Below, piece by piece: positions 1 through 7,336 of a stretch of DNA of 26,246 nucleotides. The position numbers were made by a program, and so were the translations under genes. Source of the DNA: DAOUBA01 sp034432855 (GTDB lineage Bacteria; Chloroflexota; Anaerolineae; B4-G1); contig DAOUBA010000101.1 in NCBI GenBank assembly GCA_034432855.1, forward strand, positions 1 to 26,246, written 5' to 3'. The notes beneath the pieces were generated by a model, which worked only from the letters and a program-made list of their open reading frames with translations, was not told the DNA's origin and made no database searches. Position 1 is the first letter of the stretch. Every line of letters starts with the position of its first letter.

Positions 1-32
1 CGTGCATCGCGGATATGAATCGGTTGAGGCAT
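1..32 (-). CDS. 5' end of an unidentified gene leaving the window
   Basis: On the minus strand an ATG at 32 is preceded by a strong ribosome binding site (GGAGGAAGCC directly upstream) and opens a frame MPQPIHIRDA that leaves the window after ten codons. A good promoter lies just upstream (66-94). The start 'IHIRDA' would suit an acetyltransferase-type N-terminus, but ten residues are too few to name the gene. Confidence 0.45.
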   Translation of the reverse strand, partial: MPQPIHIRDA

Positions 33-65
33 GGCTTCCTCCGGGATAACTTGTGGATGCTCCCA

Positions 66-94
66 ACTCTACCACAGATTGCGCTATGCCTCAA
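66..94 (-). promoter_or_regulatory. Sigma70-type promoter for the leftward partial gene
   Basis: Reading the minus strand, TTGAGG (89-94) and TAGAGT (66-71) are separated by exactly 17 bp. They lie about 35 bp upstream of the ATG at 32. The spacing and the downstream ribosome binding site support a real promoter. The 112 bp between folC and the partial gene holds nothing else recognisable. Confidence 0.45.
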
Positions 95-144
95 GCCGGA
101 GTTGTAAAAAGTGCAAAACTACTGATCGGATTGACTCTCCCCGT

Positions 145-1491
145 TTACCCATCATTATCCGGCAGCGCTGTTCCCGTGTGGTGCGCCCATTCTTCGCGCG
201 CGTCGGCGACAATAAAGACCGAGCCGGTCACCAGCAGGCCGCTATCCGGCTCCCTGACGGCCAGCGCGCGCCGCAGGGCCTTGCGTATGTTCACGCTCAC
301 TTCCGCCCCGCCGCCCACCGATGCGACGGCGTCTGCCAGTTCGATAGGGGCGGCTGCCCGGGGGTGCTCGGAACGGGTGACGATGATATACTCACTTATC
401 GGCAAGAGTTCCCGCAACATGCCGGGGATGTCCTTGTCGGTCGAGGCGCCGAAAACGAGCACCCAGCGCCGGCCGGGAAACCATTCCTCCAGCGCCCGGC
501 GTAGCACCTGCGCCGAGTAGGGGTTGTGTGCGCAGTCTACCACGACCAACGGCTCACGGCTGAGGATCTCCAGCCGCCCCGGCCACTTCACGTCGCGCAT
601 CCCTGCATGCACGGCCTGAACGGGAACGCGAAAGCCGCGTCCGCGCACCACCTCCAGCGCGGCGATGGCTGCCGCACCGTTCTCCAGTTGATGGCGGCCC
701 AGCAGCGGTGTCCAATATTCGCCGTCCAATTCCGAGCCCTCATCGGCGATGCACCGGACGGTGAAGGATTGGCCCTCGAGATCCGCCGGGCCGGGATCGT
801 AATCCCAGTCGCGGCCAATCTCGATCAGTGGCGAGCCGCGCTCCCGGCTCACCTTCTCCAGCACGCTCAGCGCCTCCGCGCGCTGCGGCGCGCTCACGAC
901 CGGCACTCCTGGCTTGATGATGCCTGCTTTCTCGTAGGCGATCTGGGCCAACGTATTGCCCAGCAGTTGGGTGTGGTCGAGGCTGAGCGAGGTGATGACC
1001 GAGACTTCCGGCGTGATCACGTTGGTGGCATCGAGCCGCCCGCCAAGGCCCACTTCGATGACCCCGACATCTATGCCGGCGCGGGCAAAGTATAGGAAGC
1101 CGATGGCGGTGATCGTCTCGAAGGTGGTCACACCAGGGATGCGCTCGATCAAGTGATGAATCTCTTCGACCAGTGCGACGACATCCTCACGTGTGATCTT
1201 GTGCCCGTTCGCCTGGATACGCTCGCGGAAGGTATGGAGGTGGGGGGAGGTGTAAAGGCCGGTGCGGTACCCTGCAGCCCGCAGGCACGATTCGAGCATC
1301 GCCGTCGTGGAACCTTTGCCCTTGGTGCCGGCAATGTGCAGCGTCGGGAAGCGTCTGTGCGGGTTGTCCATAGCCGCCAGCAGCCGCTCGACGCGCGTCA
1401 GGTCGAATGTCTCGGGCGTGTAACGTTCGACGCGGGTCTTTTCGTAATCTGTAAGGCTGTAAAGATAGGCGATCGCTTCCTGGTATGTCAT
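145..1491 (-). CDS. folC: Folylpolyglutamate synthase / dihydrofolate synthase
   Basis: This is a cytoplasmic Mur-ligase-family enzyme that adds glutamate to dihydropteroate or to tetrahydrofolates using ATP. The 448-residue protein has the family P-loop GTKGKGS at about residues 55-61, followed by the FolC motif SPHLHTFRERI. It also has the central 'EVGLGGRLDATN' and 'SLDHTQLLG' motifs, and 'DCAHNPYS' opens the C-terminal glutamate ligase domain. Length is normal for FolC. The open frame continues upstream to 1620, but that extension only translates the repeat at 1551-1639, so the ATG at 1491 (MTYQEAIAYL) is chosen. A TTGCAT-N16-TACAAT promoter lies just upstream. There is no clear ribosome binding site. 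The gene is divergent from the lipoprotein gene. Confidence 0.95.
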   Translation of the reverse strand: MTYQEAIAYLYSLTDYEKTRVERYTPETFDLTRVERLLAAMDNPHRRFPTLHIAGTKGKGSTTAMLESCLRAAGYRTGLYTSPHLHTFRERIQANGHKITREDVVALVEEIHHLIERIPGVTTFETITAIGFLYFARAGIDVGVIEVGLGGRLDATNVITPEVSVITSLSLDHTQLLGNTLAQIAYEKAGIIKPGVPVVSAPQRAEALSVLEKVSRERGSPLIEIGRDWDYDPGPADLEGQSFTVRCIADEGSELDGEYWTPLLGRHQLENGAAAIAALEVVRGRGFRVPVQAVHAGMRDVKWPGRLEILSREPLVVVDCAHNPYSAQVLRRALEEWFPGRRWVLVFGASTDKDIPGMLRELLPISEYIIVTRSEHPRAAAPIELADAVASVGGGAEVSVNIRKALRRALAVREPDSGLLVTGSVFIVADAREEWAHHTGTALPDNDG

Positions 1492-1512
1492 CGCGCATGT
1501 CCGTCGGCGCGG

Positions 1513-1540
1513 ATTGTAATCGTTTTTGTGGGAAATGCAA
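1513..1540 (-). promoter_or_regulatory. Promoter of folC
   Basis: On the minus strand TTGCAT (1535-1540) and TACAAT (1513-1518) are 16 bp apart, with the folC ATG 21 bp below the -10 box. The -35 box lies just outside the repeat element at 1551-1639. Confidence 0.45.
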
Positions 1541-1550
1541 GTTGTGTCGG

Positions 1551-1639
1551 TAGTTGGTAGATTGATAACTGGTAGATTGGTAACTGGTAGATTGGTCGAG
1601 TCATCCTTCCCAATTACCAATTTCCCAATTTACCAACTT
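1551..1639. repeat. Palindromic short-unit repeat (GGTAGATT family)
   Basis: The left arm (1551-1595) consists of degenerate direct copies of the 15-mer AACTGGTAGATTGGT. The right arm (1610-1639) carries the inverse pattern (CCAAT, TTACCAAC), so the element can fold into a long imperfect hairpin. It occupies the whole space between the divergent folC and lipoprotein genes and is AT-richer than its surroundings. It has the same architecture (short unit, two inverted arms) as the elements at 3036, 5306 and 9112. Confidence 0.7.
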
Positions 1640-1681
1640 GTGGTACACTTCCGTCCGAATCTCGTCCAGGGGAGGTCTGCT

Positions 1682-2965
1682 TTGCGAAAGTGGTATGTTC
1701 TGCCGATGCTCATCCTGCTCGGTCTGGCGTTGGCCGCGTGTGGGAGGAAACCACTGTTGAGCGACGTTTCCTTCAGCAAGGACCTGATCACACCCAACGC
1801 CGACCGCGATAACGACGTTCTATTGATCTCGTTCCGGCTTGCACGCAGCGCCGACATCTCGATCTATTTTGACGACCCGGCGGGCAATCGCTACTATTTC
1901 CGTAGCCGCGTCCACCACGGCCCTTCGGCCGAACAGCCCTACCAGGTCTATTTCTCTGGGGTGGTAGATGGCTATACGCTTCCGGGGGAGCAGTTCGAGG
2001 GCTTTACCGTCGAAAAGCGCGTGTTGCAGGACGGTGTCTACACCTGGACAGTGGAGGCCACCGATGCGGTAGGCGTCACCGAGCGGGTGGCCGGCACGCT
2101 CACCATTGCCGATGCCGATACCGTCTTGCCCGAATTACGCGGGTTCAGCATCCATCCGCCGGTCTTTACCCCTAACCGTGATGCCATCAGCGACCGGGCG
2201 ACGATCAATGTAGACCTCAGGAAAGATGTAGAGGAACTGACTGTCTATCTGACGGGGCCAGATGGGACGCGGTATCACGTGGAGGAAAAAGAGACCACCA
2301 CGCCGCTCAATGCAGCCGGCTGGCACACCTTCGATTACGACGCCGGAGTAGACCTTGGCGACGATCCGCCGCCAGACGGCGTGTACACCGTGACGATGCA
2401 GGCGCGCGACGCGGTCGGACAGTGGACGCGAGCCGTGGGCACGCTGACAATTAAGGACGGTGGGGTGCCACGCGCCTATATTCTCAACGGCGAGGTCGAA
2501 TGGGCCGGCCTTTCCGGTACAGGATCGCAGGTGAGCATTCCCTTGAGCAGCACACTCTACTTTACCCTCACGGTCGAGAACGACAGCATGGTGCCCATCC
2601 GCACGAGCGGCCCTCCGCCGGGCACGATCTACCGCAGCGACCAGAACTATGCCACGCTGGGCGAGTATCAGCAGTCGGGCGTGTTCCGGGTGGGCATCCA
2701 TTGCGAGACCAGCCCGATAGACCACCCCTGGCGCTGGGCGGTCGGCGGACCGGGTGATCTGGTCGAGGTCACCGAGGGCGGCAAGACATACTATTATCTG
2801 CCGGCCGGGGGGCGCGCGCTCGTTACCGGTGGCATTCGCTTCGTGGAGGCCGTCCCGGCCCGCAATCCGCAGTACTGCTACGCTTCGCTCATCCACGAAG
2901 ATGTGGAGATCTCGATGGTCAATTATCGCGTGGACCCCGTGTCGCTTAAAATCGAGGTGCCGTGA
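1682..2965 (+). CDS. Lipoprotein with FlgD-like Ig repeats
   Basis: Predicted to be exported and lipid-anchored. With a TTG start at 1682 the protein opens with a short basic stretch, a hydrophobic core and the lipobox LAAC (Cys20). The TTG is preceded by GGGGAGG six bases upstream. The open frame reaches back to 1526, but that part translates the repeat, so TTG is preferred (427 residues). Two repeats begin with 'ITPNADRDND' and 'FTPNRDAISD', which resemble the 'TPNGDGxND' opening of FlgD-like Ig domains, and each ends in a DAVG/GTLTI strand. The C-terminal third (from about residue 270) is unrecognised. The gene is joined directly (stop codon then ATG) to two glycosyltransferase genes, suggesting an envelope-related operon. 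The exact function is unknown. Confidence 0.8.
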   Translation: MRKWYVLPMLILLGLALAACGRKPLLSDVSFSKDLITPNADRDNDVLLISFRLARSADISIYFDDPAGNRYYFRSRVHHGPSAEQPYQVYFSGVVDGYTLPGEQFEGFTVEKRVLQDGVYTWTVEATDAVGVTERVAGTLTIADADTVLPELRGFSIHPPVFTPNRDAISDRATINVDLRKDVEELTVYLTGPDGTRYHVEEKETTTPLNAAGWHTFDYDAGVDLGDDPPPDGVYTVTMQARDAVGQWTRAVGTLTIKDGGVPRAYILNGEVEWAGLSGTGSQVSIPLSSTLYFTLTVENDSMVPIRTSGPPPGTIYRSDQNYATLGEYQQSGVFRVGIHCETSPIDHPWRWAVGGPGDLVEVTEGGKTYYYLPAGGRALVTGGIRFVEAVPARNPQYCYASLIHEDVEISMVNYRVDPVSLKIEVP

Positions 2966-3955
2966 ATGCCCGATCTGGCCGTCGTCATCGTCAGTTGGAA
3001 TGTCCGCGATCTCTTGCGGCGGTGTCTGGCTTCGATAGTTAGTGATTGGGAATTAGTGGTTGGGAATCAGGATTATCCTCCTAATCACCAATCACTAATC
3101 ACTCACCTTGAGATCTTTGTTGTTGATAATGCCTCGACCGACGGCACGACGGAGATGGTCAGACACGAGTTTCCGTCGGTGCACCTGATTGCCAGCCAGG
3201 AGAACCTGGGTTTCGCTGCCGGCAACAACGTCGCATTGAGAGCCATCCTTCACGATACGCAATACGCAATACGCAATACGCAATACGTTTGGCTGCTGAA
3301 CCCCGATACGGAAGTGCGCCCCGGCGCGACCGCGGCCCTCGTCGCGGCGCTGGATTCCCATCCGCAGGCTGGTGTCGCCGGGGCAAAACTGCTCTATCCC
3401 GATGGCTCTCTGCAACACTCCGCCTTCCACTTTCCGGGCCTGGTCCAGTTGGCGTTCGAGTTCTTCCCCTTTCCGGCGCGCCTGTACGATACCCCACTCA
3501 ATGGCCGCTATCCGCCTCGCTTCTACCAGGGTGAAGTGCCCTTCGAGGTGGATCACCCTTTGGGAGCAGCGATGATGGTGCGCACGAAAACCATCGCCGA
3601 GGTGGGACTACTCGACAAGGGATTCTGGATGTACTGCGAGGAGATTGACTGGTGCTGGCGCATGCGCAAGGCCGGCTGGCGTGCGTTATGTGTGCCGGCG
3701 GCGCAGGTGATCCATCACACCGCCAAGAGCAGCGAGCAGGTGCGAGTGGCTTCCTTCGTCGTGCTGTGGCGCAGCCGCCTGAGGCTCTATGATAAGCACT
3801 ATCCACCATTCAAACGGCGCCTGGCACGTGCCCTTGTGCGTATGGGCATACGACGAAGGATGCGTCAGGTGCAAGCCTCCTTCCGGCGTGGTGAAATGGA
3901 TGCCGCCAGCTTTTCCGCCCAACTGGACGCCTATCGAACAATCTTGAGCCTATGA
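2966..3955 (+). CDS. Family 2 glycosyltransferase (rhamnosyltransferase-like) with two in-frame repeat inserts
   Basis: A GT-A fold inverting glycosyltransferase, 329 residues, expected to transfer a sugar from a nucleotide-sugar donor to a surface glycan at the inner face of the membrane. The N-terminal strand VVIVSWNVRDLL, 'FVVDNASTDGT' (about residues 51-61), 'ENLGFAAGNN' and the DxD-type metal site in NPDTEV (about 112-117) are clear. 'EEIDWCWR' lies later. The ATG abuts the lipoprotein stop. Two stretches do not belong to the fold: residues about 24-47 (VSDWELVVGNQDYPPN and following) and 97-107 (TQYAIRNTQY). They are translations of the repeats at 3036-3104 and 3255-3287. Both fall in surface-loop positions between core strands, so the enzyme may remain active. 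Confidence 0.92.
   Translation: MPDLAVVIVSWNVRDLLRRCLASIVSDWELVVGNQDYPPNHQSLITHLEIFVVDNASTDGTTEMVRHEFPSVHLIASQENLGFAAGNNVALRAILHDTQYAIRNTQYVWLLNPDTEVRPGATAALVAALDSHPQAGVAGAKLLYPDGSLQHSAFHFPGLVQLAFEFFPFPARLYDTPLNGRYPPRFYQGEVPFEVDHPLGAAMMVRTKTIAEVGLLDKGFWMYCEEIDWCWRMRKAGWRALCVPAAQVIHHTAKSSEQVRVASFVVLWRSRLRLYDKHYPPFKRRLARALVRMGIRRRMRQVQASFRRGEMDAASFSAQLDAYRTILSL
3036..3104. repeat. Palindromic repeat inserted in the glycosyltransferase gene
   Basis: The left arm repeats TTAGTGATTGGGAA with a 14-base period (TTAGTGATTGGGAA, TTAGTGGTTGGGAA). The right arm carries the inverse (CCAATCACTAATCACT). The central TTAGTGATTGG/CCAATCACTAA arms are exact complements. The element keeps the reading frame open and encodes about 24 extra residues. 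Base composition is visibly AT-richer than the flanking gene. Confidence 0.75.
3255..3287. repeat. Heptamer tandem repeat TACGCAA inside the glycosyltransferase gene
   Basis: Four consecutive copies of TACGCAA followed by TACG. Three heptamers equal seven codons, so the repeat translates periodically as TQYAIRN then TQY. The same heptamer builds the arms of the palindrome at 9112-9176, which shows these belong to one dispersed family. Confidence 0.8.
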
Positions 3956-4743
3956 CCAACCAACCAACTAACCAACCAACCAACCAACTAACCAACCAAC
4001 TAACCGCCATCATCCCCACCTACAACGAAGAGGATAACATCGAAGAATGCCTGGCCAGCGCGGCGTGGGCTCCCCGGCGCGTTGTCTTTGATTGCTTCAG
4101 CACCGACCGCACCGTCGAACTGGCGCGGGAGGCCGGCGCCGAGGTTATCCAACACCCCTTCGAGAATTATGCCCAGTTCCACAACGCGGCGATGGAGCGC
4201 GTAGAGGCAGACTGGATCCTCTTCGTGGACGCCGACGAGCGGGTGACACCGGAACTGGCGGCAGAGATTCAGACAGTGCTTGCCGGGGAGCACGACGAGG
4301 TGCTCTGGTGGATCCCCCGCTACAACTACATCTTCGGGCGGCTGACCTTAGGTGCCGGCTGGTATCCCGACTACCAGGCGCGTCTGCTGCGGCGTGGGCG
4401 TGTCCGCTGGGAACGGCCGGTGCACGAAATTGCCGTCGCCGACGGACCGCAGGGGTATCTCAAGAACCATCTGTTGCATTACAACTACGCGACTCTTGCC
4501 GAATTCATCGAGCGACAGGACAGGTACGTCCGTTATGATGCCAGTATTCTCTATCAGCAGGGAGTTCATCCGCATTGGTACACACCCTACAGCCAGGCCG
4601 TGCGTCACTTTTGGTGGCGCTTGGTCACCCTGCGCGGCGTCCGTGATGGCCTGCACGGCTTGCGCCTCAGCCTGTTGATGGCATACTATGAGGCGGTCAA
4701 ATACCGCCAGTTGGCACAGTTCTGGAAATCTGCCGATTTTTGA
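3952..4743 (+). CDS. Family 2 glycosyltransferase (WaaE/KdtX-like)
   Basis: A cytoplasmic or membrane-associated GT-A glycosyltransferase of 263 residues. The core begins at about residue 22 with LTAIIPTYNEEDNIEECL. It continues with 'DCFSTDRT' (the family's usual DSxSTDxT), 'HPFENYAQFHNAA' and the metal-binding 'LFVDADERV', and the C-terminal half includes 'GRLTLGAGWYPDYQARLLRRG'. This arrangement is typical of the LPS core or capsule-type WaaE group. The start overlaps the preceding gene's stop in an ATGA. The first twenty residues are a Thr-Asn-Gln-Pro/Leu repeat encoded by a tetranucleotide tract and are absent from the usual fold. No other start codon lies near the core. It forms one operon with the lipoprotein and the previous glycosyltransferase. 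Confidence 0.9.
   Translation: MTNQPTNQPTNQLTNQLTAIIPTYNEEDNIEECLASAAWAPRRVVFDCFSTDRTVELAREAGAEVIQHPFENYAQFHNAAMERVEADWILFVDADERVTPELAAEIQTVLAGEHDEVLWWIPRYNYIFGRLTLGAGWYPDYQARLLRRGRVRWERPVHEIAVADGPQGYLKNHLLHYNYATLAEFIERQDRYVRYDASILYQQGVHPHWYTPYSQAVRHFWWRLVTLRGVRDGLHGLRLSLLMAYYEAVKYRQLAQFWKSADF
3955..4003. repeat. CAAC/TAAC tetranucleotide tract
   Basis: About twelve tandem tetramers (mostly CAAC, sometimes TAAC) lie immediately after the ATG of the second glycosyltransferase and encode its TNQP/TNQL N-terminus. A tract with a unit of four in the first codons is the classical layout of a slipped-strand phase-variable gene. The interspersed TAAC variants make the tract imperfect, however, which lowers slippage. 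Confidence 0.8.
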
Positions 4744-4775
4744 CGAGTTGTAACAGGTGTGCTATACTGTTACAA
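4740..4775 (+). promoter_or_regulatory. Promoter and perfect operator of the HNH gene
   Basis: TTGACG (4740-4745) and TATACT (4763-4768) are exactly 17 bp apart. The -35 box overlaps the stop codon of the glycosyltransferase. A perfect 9-bp inverted repeat, TTGTAACAG (4748-4756) and CTGTTACAA (4767-4775), with a 10-bp spacer brackets the -10 box, which is the position of a repressor operator. The predicted transcription start lies at or a few bases before the ATG at 4778, so the messenger would be leaderless. Confidence 0.65.
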
Positions 4776-4777
4776 AG

Positions 4778-5281
4778 ATGGACGAGCCCGTGTTAGTGCT
4801 CAACGGCAACTATGAACCCCTCCACGTCTGCAGCACGCGGCGGGCGCTGGGTTTGATCATTTCGGGCAAGGCCACGGTGATGGAGAACGGACGGGGTTTC
4901 ATCCATACTGTGTCCCAAACTTTCGAGCGCCCGTCGGTCATCCGCCTGGTCTACGTCGTGCGCCGGCCGCGCCCACGCGTGCGGTTGTGCAAGCGCGAGA
5001 TCCTACGCCGCGATCATTACCGCTGCCAGTACTGCGGACGCGAGTCGAGCCAGTTGACCGTTGACCACGTCGTGCCGCGCCATCGGGGCGGAGAACACTC
5101 GTGGGAGAACCTGGTAGCGGCTTGCCCGCAATGCAACCGTCGGAAGGGCGGGCGCACGTTGGCGGAAGCGCACATGCGCCTGTTGCGTCAGCCGTTCGAG
5201 CCGCGCCCTACGGCGCAATATCTCTTTGGCCGTTACGTCGCAGGCAATGGGACGTGGGCGAAATACCTGGAAGGCTGGTAG
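4778..5281 (+). CDS. HNH endonuclease family protein
   Basis: A 167-residue protein of the widespread HNH family that begins 'PVLVLNGNYEPLHV' and carries a Cys4 zinc-bound HNH core. Visible features are CQYC, the 'LTVDHVVPRHRGG' histidine strand, 'WENLVAACPQCN' with the second Cys pair, and a C-terminal tail. Such proteins are thought to cut DNA, but the cellular role of this subfamily is unknown. An upstream in-frame start at 4757 lies inside the promoter, so the ATG at 4778 is chosen. There is no ribosome binding site, in keeping with a leaderless transcript. It appears to be regulated separately from the glycosyltransferases through the operator at 4748-4775. Confidence 0.88.
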   Translation: MDEPVLVLNGNYEPLHVCSTRRALGLIISGKATVMENGRGFIHTVSQTFERPSVIRLVYVVRRPRPRVRLCKREILRRDHYRCQYCGRESSQLTVDHVVPRHRGGEHSWENLVAACPQCNRRKGGRTLAEAHMRLLRQPFEPRPTAQYLFGRYVAGNGTWAKYLEGW

Positions 5282-5305
5282 GGATTCAGAGCAGAGTACG
5301 GGTTC

Positions 5306-5363
5306 CGTGATACGTGATGCGTGATACGTGAGGTCACGCATCACGTTTTCACGTATCACGTTC
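5306..5363. repeat. Palindromic heptamer repeat (ACGTGAT family)
   Basis: The left arm consists of CGTGATACGTGATGCGTGA-type heptamers. The right arm is the inverse (TCACGCATCACG, TCACGTATCACG). Together they form a hairpin in the 103-bp gap between the HNH and DUF1385 genes. It overlaps the 5' extension of the DUF1385 open frame, which is why that extension is not accepted as coding. Confidence 0.75.
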
Positions 5364-5384
5364 ACCAATCCAGGGAGTTTTCAC

Positions 5385-6275
5385 GTGGGTAGAGCATTCA
5401 ACTACGGCGGTCAGGCCGTGATCGAGGGCGTGATGATGCGCGGCTCGCGCACGATGGCGGTCGCCGTGCGCAATCCCCAGGGCCAGATCGTCGTGCAGGA
5501 AAAGCCGCTAAACGAGAAAATCTACAACGGCCCGATCAGCCGTATCCCCTTCGTACGTGGCCTCGTGATGCTGTGGGATACGCTCGGTCTGGGCACTCAA
5601 GCACTGATGATGTCGGCAGATATTACCGCAGGACAGGAAGCCTCGTTTTCCGGGCCGGTTGCCTGGGGGACGTTCATCGTGGCTTTCGGGCTGGCGATCG
5701 GGCTGTTCATCCTGTTACCCTCTTTCCTGGTCGGGCTGGTGGCCCCCTACTTGCCCTCTGAGTGGCTCACCAGCCTGCTCGAAGGCATCATCCGGCTGTT
5801 CATCATCGTGGGCTACGTGTGGGCCGTGGGTTTCTTGCCCGACATTCGCCGCGTGTTCGCCTATCACGGCGCGGAGCACAAGACCGTTCACGCCCACGAG
5901 GCCGGCGCTGCTCTGACCGTCGAAGAGGTACGTCGCTTTTCGACGGCGCACACGCGCTGCGGTACGGCGTTCCTACTCACACTGGTTCTGCTGACGGTGC
6001 TCATCTTCGCCCCGTTGGGCAAGCCCACGCTGCTTGTGCGCCTGGTCAGCCGCATCGTGCTCCTGCCGGTTATTGCCGGTATCGCGTACGAGTTCATCCG
6101 CCTGACCGCGCGCCTGGCCGACCGGCCCTGGATGCGGGTATTGATCGCGCCAAACCTGGCGCTTCAGCGATTGACCACCCGCGAGCCGGACGACTCGATG
6201 CTGGAGGTCGCCATCGGGGCGCTCAAGGCCGTTCTGGCAAGCGAGCAGGCGGCCTCGGGAGGGACGACGGTTTGA
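5385..6275 (+). CDS. DUF1385 (YqhQ-like) integral membrane protein
   Basis: A 296-residue membrane protein of the conserved DUF1385/YqhQ family, whose function is not established. Diagnostic motifs are 'NYGGQAVIEGVMMRG' near the N-terminus, 'PFVRGLVMLWDTL', the strictly conserved 'YHGAEHKTVHAHE' and 'FSTAHTRCGTAFLL'. Two hydrophobic segments precede the His-rich motif and two or more follow it. The start is GTG at 5385 with AGGGAG seven bases upstream; the longer frame from 5328 translates the palindrome. The nitroreductase gene follows after eight bases, so the two are likely cotranscribed. Confidence 0.9.
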   Translation: MGRAFNYGGQAVIEGVMMRGSRTMAVAVRNPQGQIVVQEKPLNEKIYNGPISRIPFVRGLVMLWDTLGLGTQALMMSADITAGQEASFSGPVAWGTFIVAFGLAIGLFILLPSFLVGLVAPYLPSEWLTSLLEGIIRLFIIVGYVWAVGFLPDIRRVFAYHGAEHKTVHAHEAGAALTVEEVRRFSTAHTRCGTAFLLTLVLLTVLIFAPLGKPTLLVRLVSRIVLLPVIAGIAYEFIRLTARLADRPWMRVLIAPNLALQRLTTREPDDSMLEVAIGALKAVLASEQAASGGTTV

Positions 6276-6283
6276 GCTGCGAG

Positions 6284-7117
6284 ATGGATGTTTTGACGGC
6301 CATCCGGCAGCGGGTGAGTGTACGCGCCTATGCCCACCGTCCGGTGGAAGCTCCACTGCTGGAGCGCCTGATGGCCTATACTCAGGCCGTCGAACATCTG
6401 GATGGGCCGTCCGTGCGTGTCGCCCTCGTCAACGGCGTGGAACGCACGCGGCGTGTTCTGACCCATATCGTTGGCTCCTACGGTCTGGTGCAGAATCCGC
6501 CGCACTTGCTGGTGGGCGTCTTGCCCGAGGAGAGCGCCCTGGCGCGGCTCGACCTGGGTTACGTAATGGAGCAGGTCGTGCTGAAAGCGACTCGCCTGGA
6601 GCTGGCTGCCTGCTGGATTGCCGGCTCCTACCACCCGGAGCGTGCCGGCGATGCGGTGGGGCTGGCTGCCGGTGAGAGGGTCGCAGCGGTTGTCGCGTTG
6701 GGCTATCCTGCCGAGAATAGGTGGGGACGCCTGCACAGCCGCGCCGTGCGGCGACTCGCGGGTGGGCACAGGCGCAAGCCGCTCGGCGAGATCGTCTTCT
6801 CCGAGCGGTGGGGACAACCCTGGTCGTCGGCGGGGGCCGACCCAATACTGGACACCGTGCTCGAGCATGCACGTCTGGCCCCGTCTGCCGTCAACCGCCA
6901 GCCGTGGCGTTTTATCGTCCGACCGGATGCCATTGTACTCACCACGGTGCGCCCTGCGCCGATAGACGCCGGTATCGTGATGGCTCACGTGGCGCTTGTC
7001 TCCACTGCGCTGGGGCGATCCGGTCACTGGGTGGTAAAGTGGGGTGATACGGCTCTGGCGCAAGAGTGTGGTTTGCCGCAGGGAGCGGTCCCTGTAGCCG
7101 TTTTTCGTGGTTCGTAG
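6284..7117 (+). CDS. Nitroreductase-family protein (TM1586-like)
   Basis: A 277-residue protein that starts 'MDVLTAIRQRVSVRAY', the FMN-binding opening of nitroreductases. It has two related halves. The first contains 'LDLGYVMEQVVLKATRLELAACWIAGSY' and 'VALGYPAENR'; the second opens with 'HARLAPSAVNRQPWRF', which is the usual flavin contact site. This arrangement matches the putative TM1586-type nitroreductases, for which no physiological substrate is known. The open frame extends upstream to 5762 inside the DUF1385 gene, but only the part from ATG 6284 shows family similarity. Confidence 0.85.
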   Translation: MDVLTAIRQRVSVRAYAHRPVEAPLLERLMAYTQAVEHLDGPSVRVALVNGVERTRRVLTHIVGSYGLVQNPPHLLVGVLPEESALARLDLGYVMEQVVLKATRLELAACWIAGSYHPERAGDAVGLAAGERVAAVVALGYPAENRWGRLHSRAVRRLAGGHRRKPLGEIVFSERWGQPWSSAGADPILDTVLEHARLAPSAVNRQPWRFIVRPDAIVLTTVRPAPIDAGIVMAHVALVSTALGRSGHWVVKWGDTALAQECGLPQGAVPVAVFRGS

Positions 7118-7126
7118 CCTGCATCC

Positions 7127-7297
7127 GTGTGCCAGGCGCTCAATGGGTACTTTTTGCTGACCAGAAAGCACCACCTGTTTTGCCTGATCGCGGCGGGGAT
7201 CGAATGCGCCTATCCACCGCTCGGCACGGCCCTGGGCGTCTTCACGATCGTCCTACTGCTGCAACCGGCGGTCAAGGAGATGTTCGGGGTTAAATAG
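7127..7297 (+). pseudogene. C-terminal remnant of a small membrane protein
   Basis: A 56-codon frame starting at GTG, in the same frame as and directly after the nitroreductase stop. The product includes 'GYFLLTRKHHLFCLIAAGIE' and 'GTALGVFTIVLL' and ends 'VKEMFGVK'. This is the conserved end of a family of short membrane proteins that usually have a further 60-80 residues and one or two transmembrane segments upstream. No such N-terminus or ribosome binding site is visible, so a truncated gene is the preferred reading. A genuine single-span miniprotein is the alternative. Confidence 0.45.
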
Positions 7298-7336
7298 CAG
7301 GGACACGCCTGCGGTGGCGGGTATCCTCAAGCATGC

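Noticed and set aside
3255..3287. CRISPR-like array
   Set aside because: Units are seven bases and contiguous with no spacers. It is a simple tandem repeat inside a gene.
5762..6283. Long N-terminal extension of the nitroreductase frame
   Set aside because: This is the alternative frame of the DUF1385 gene; the conserved nitroreductase domain starts at 6284.
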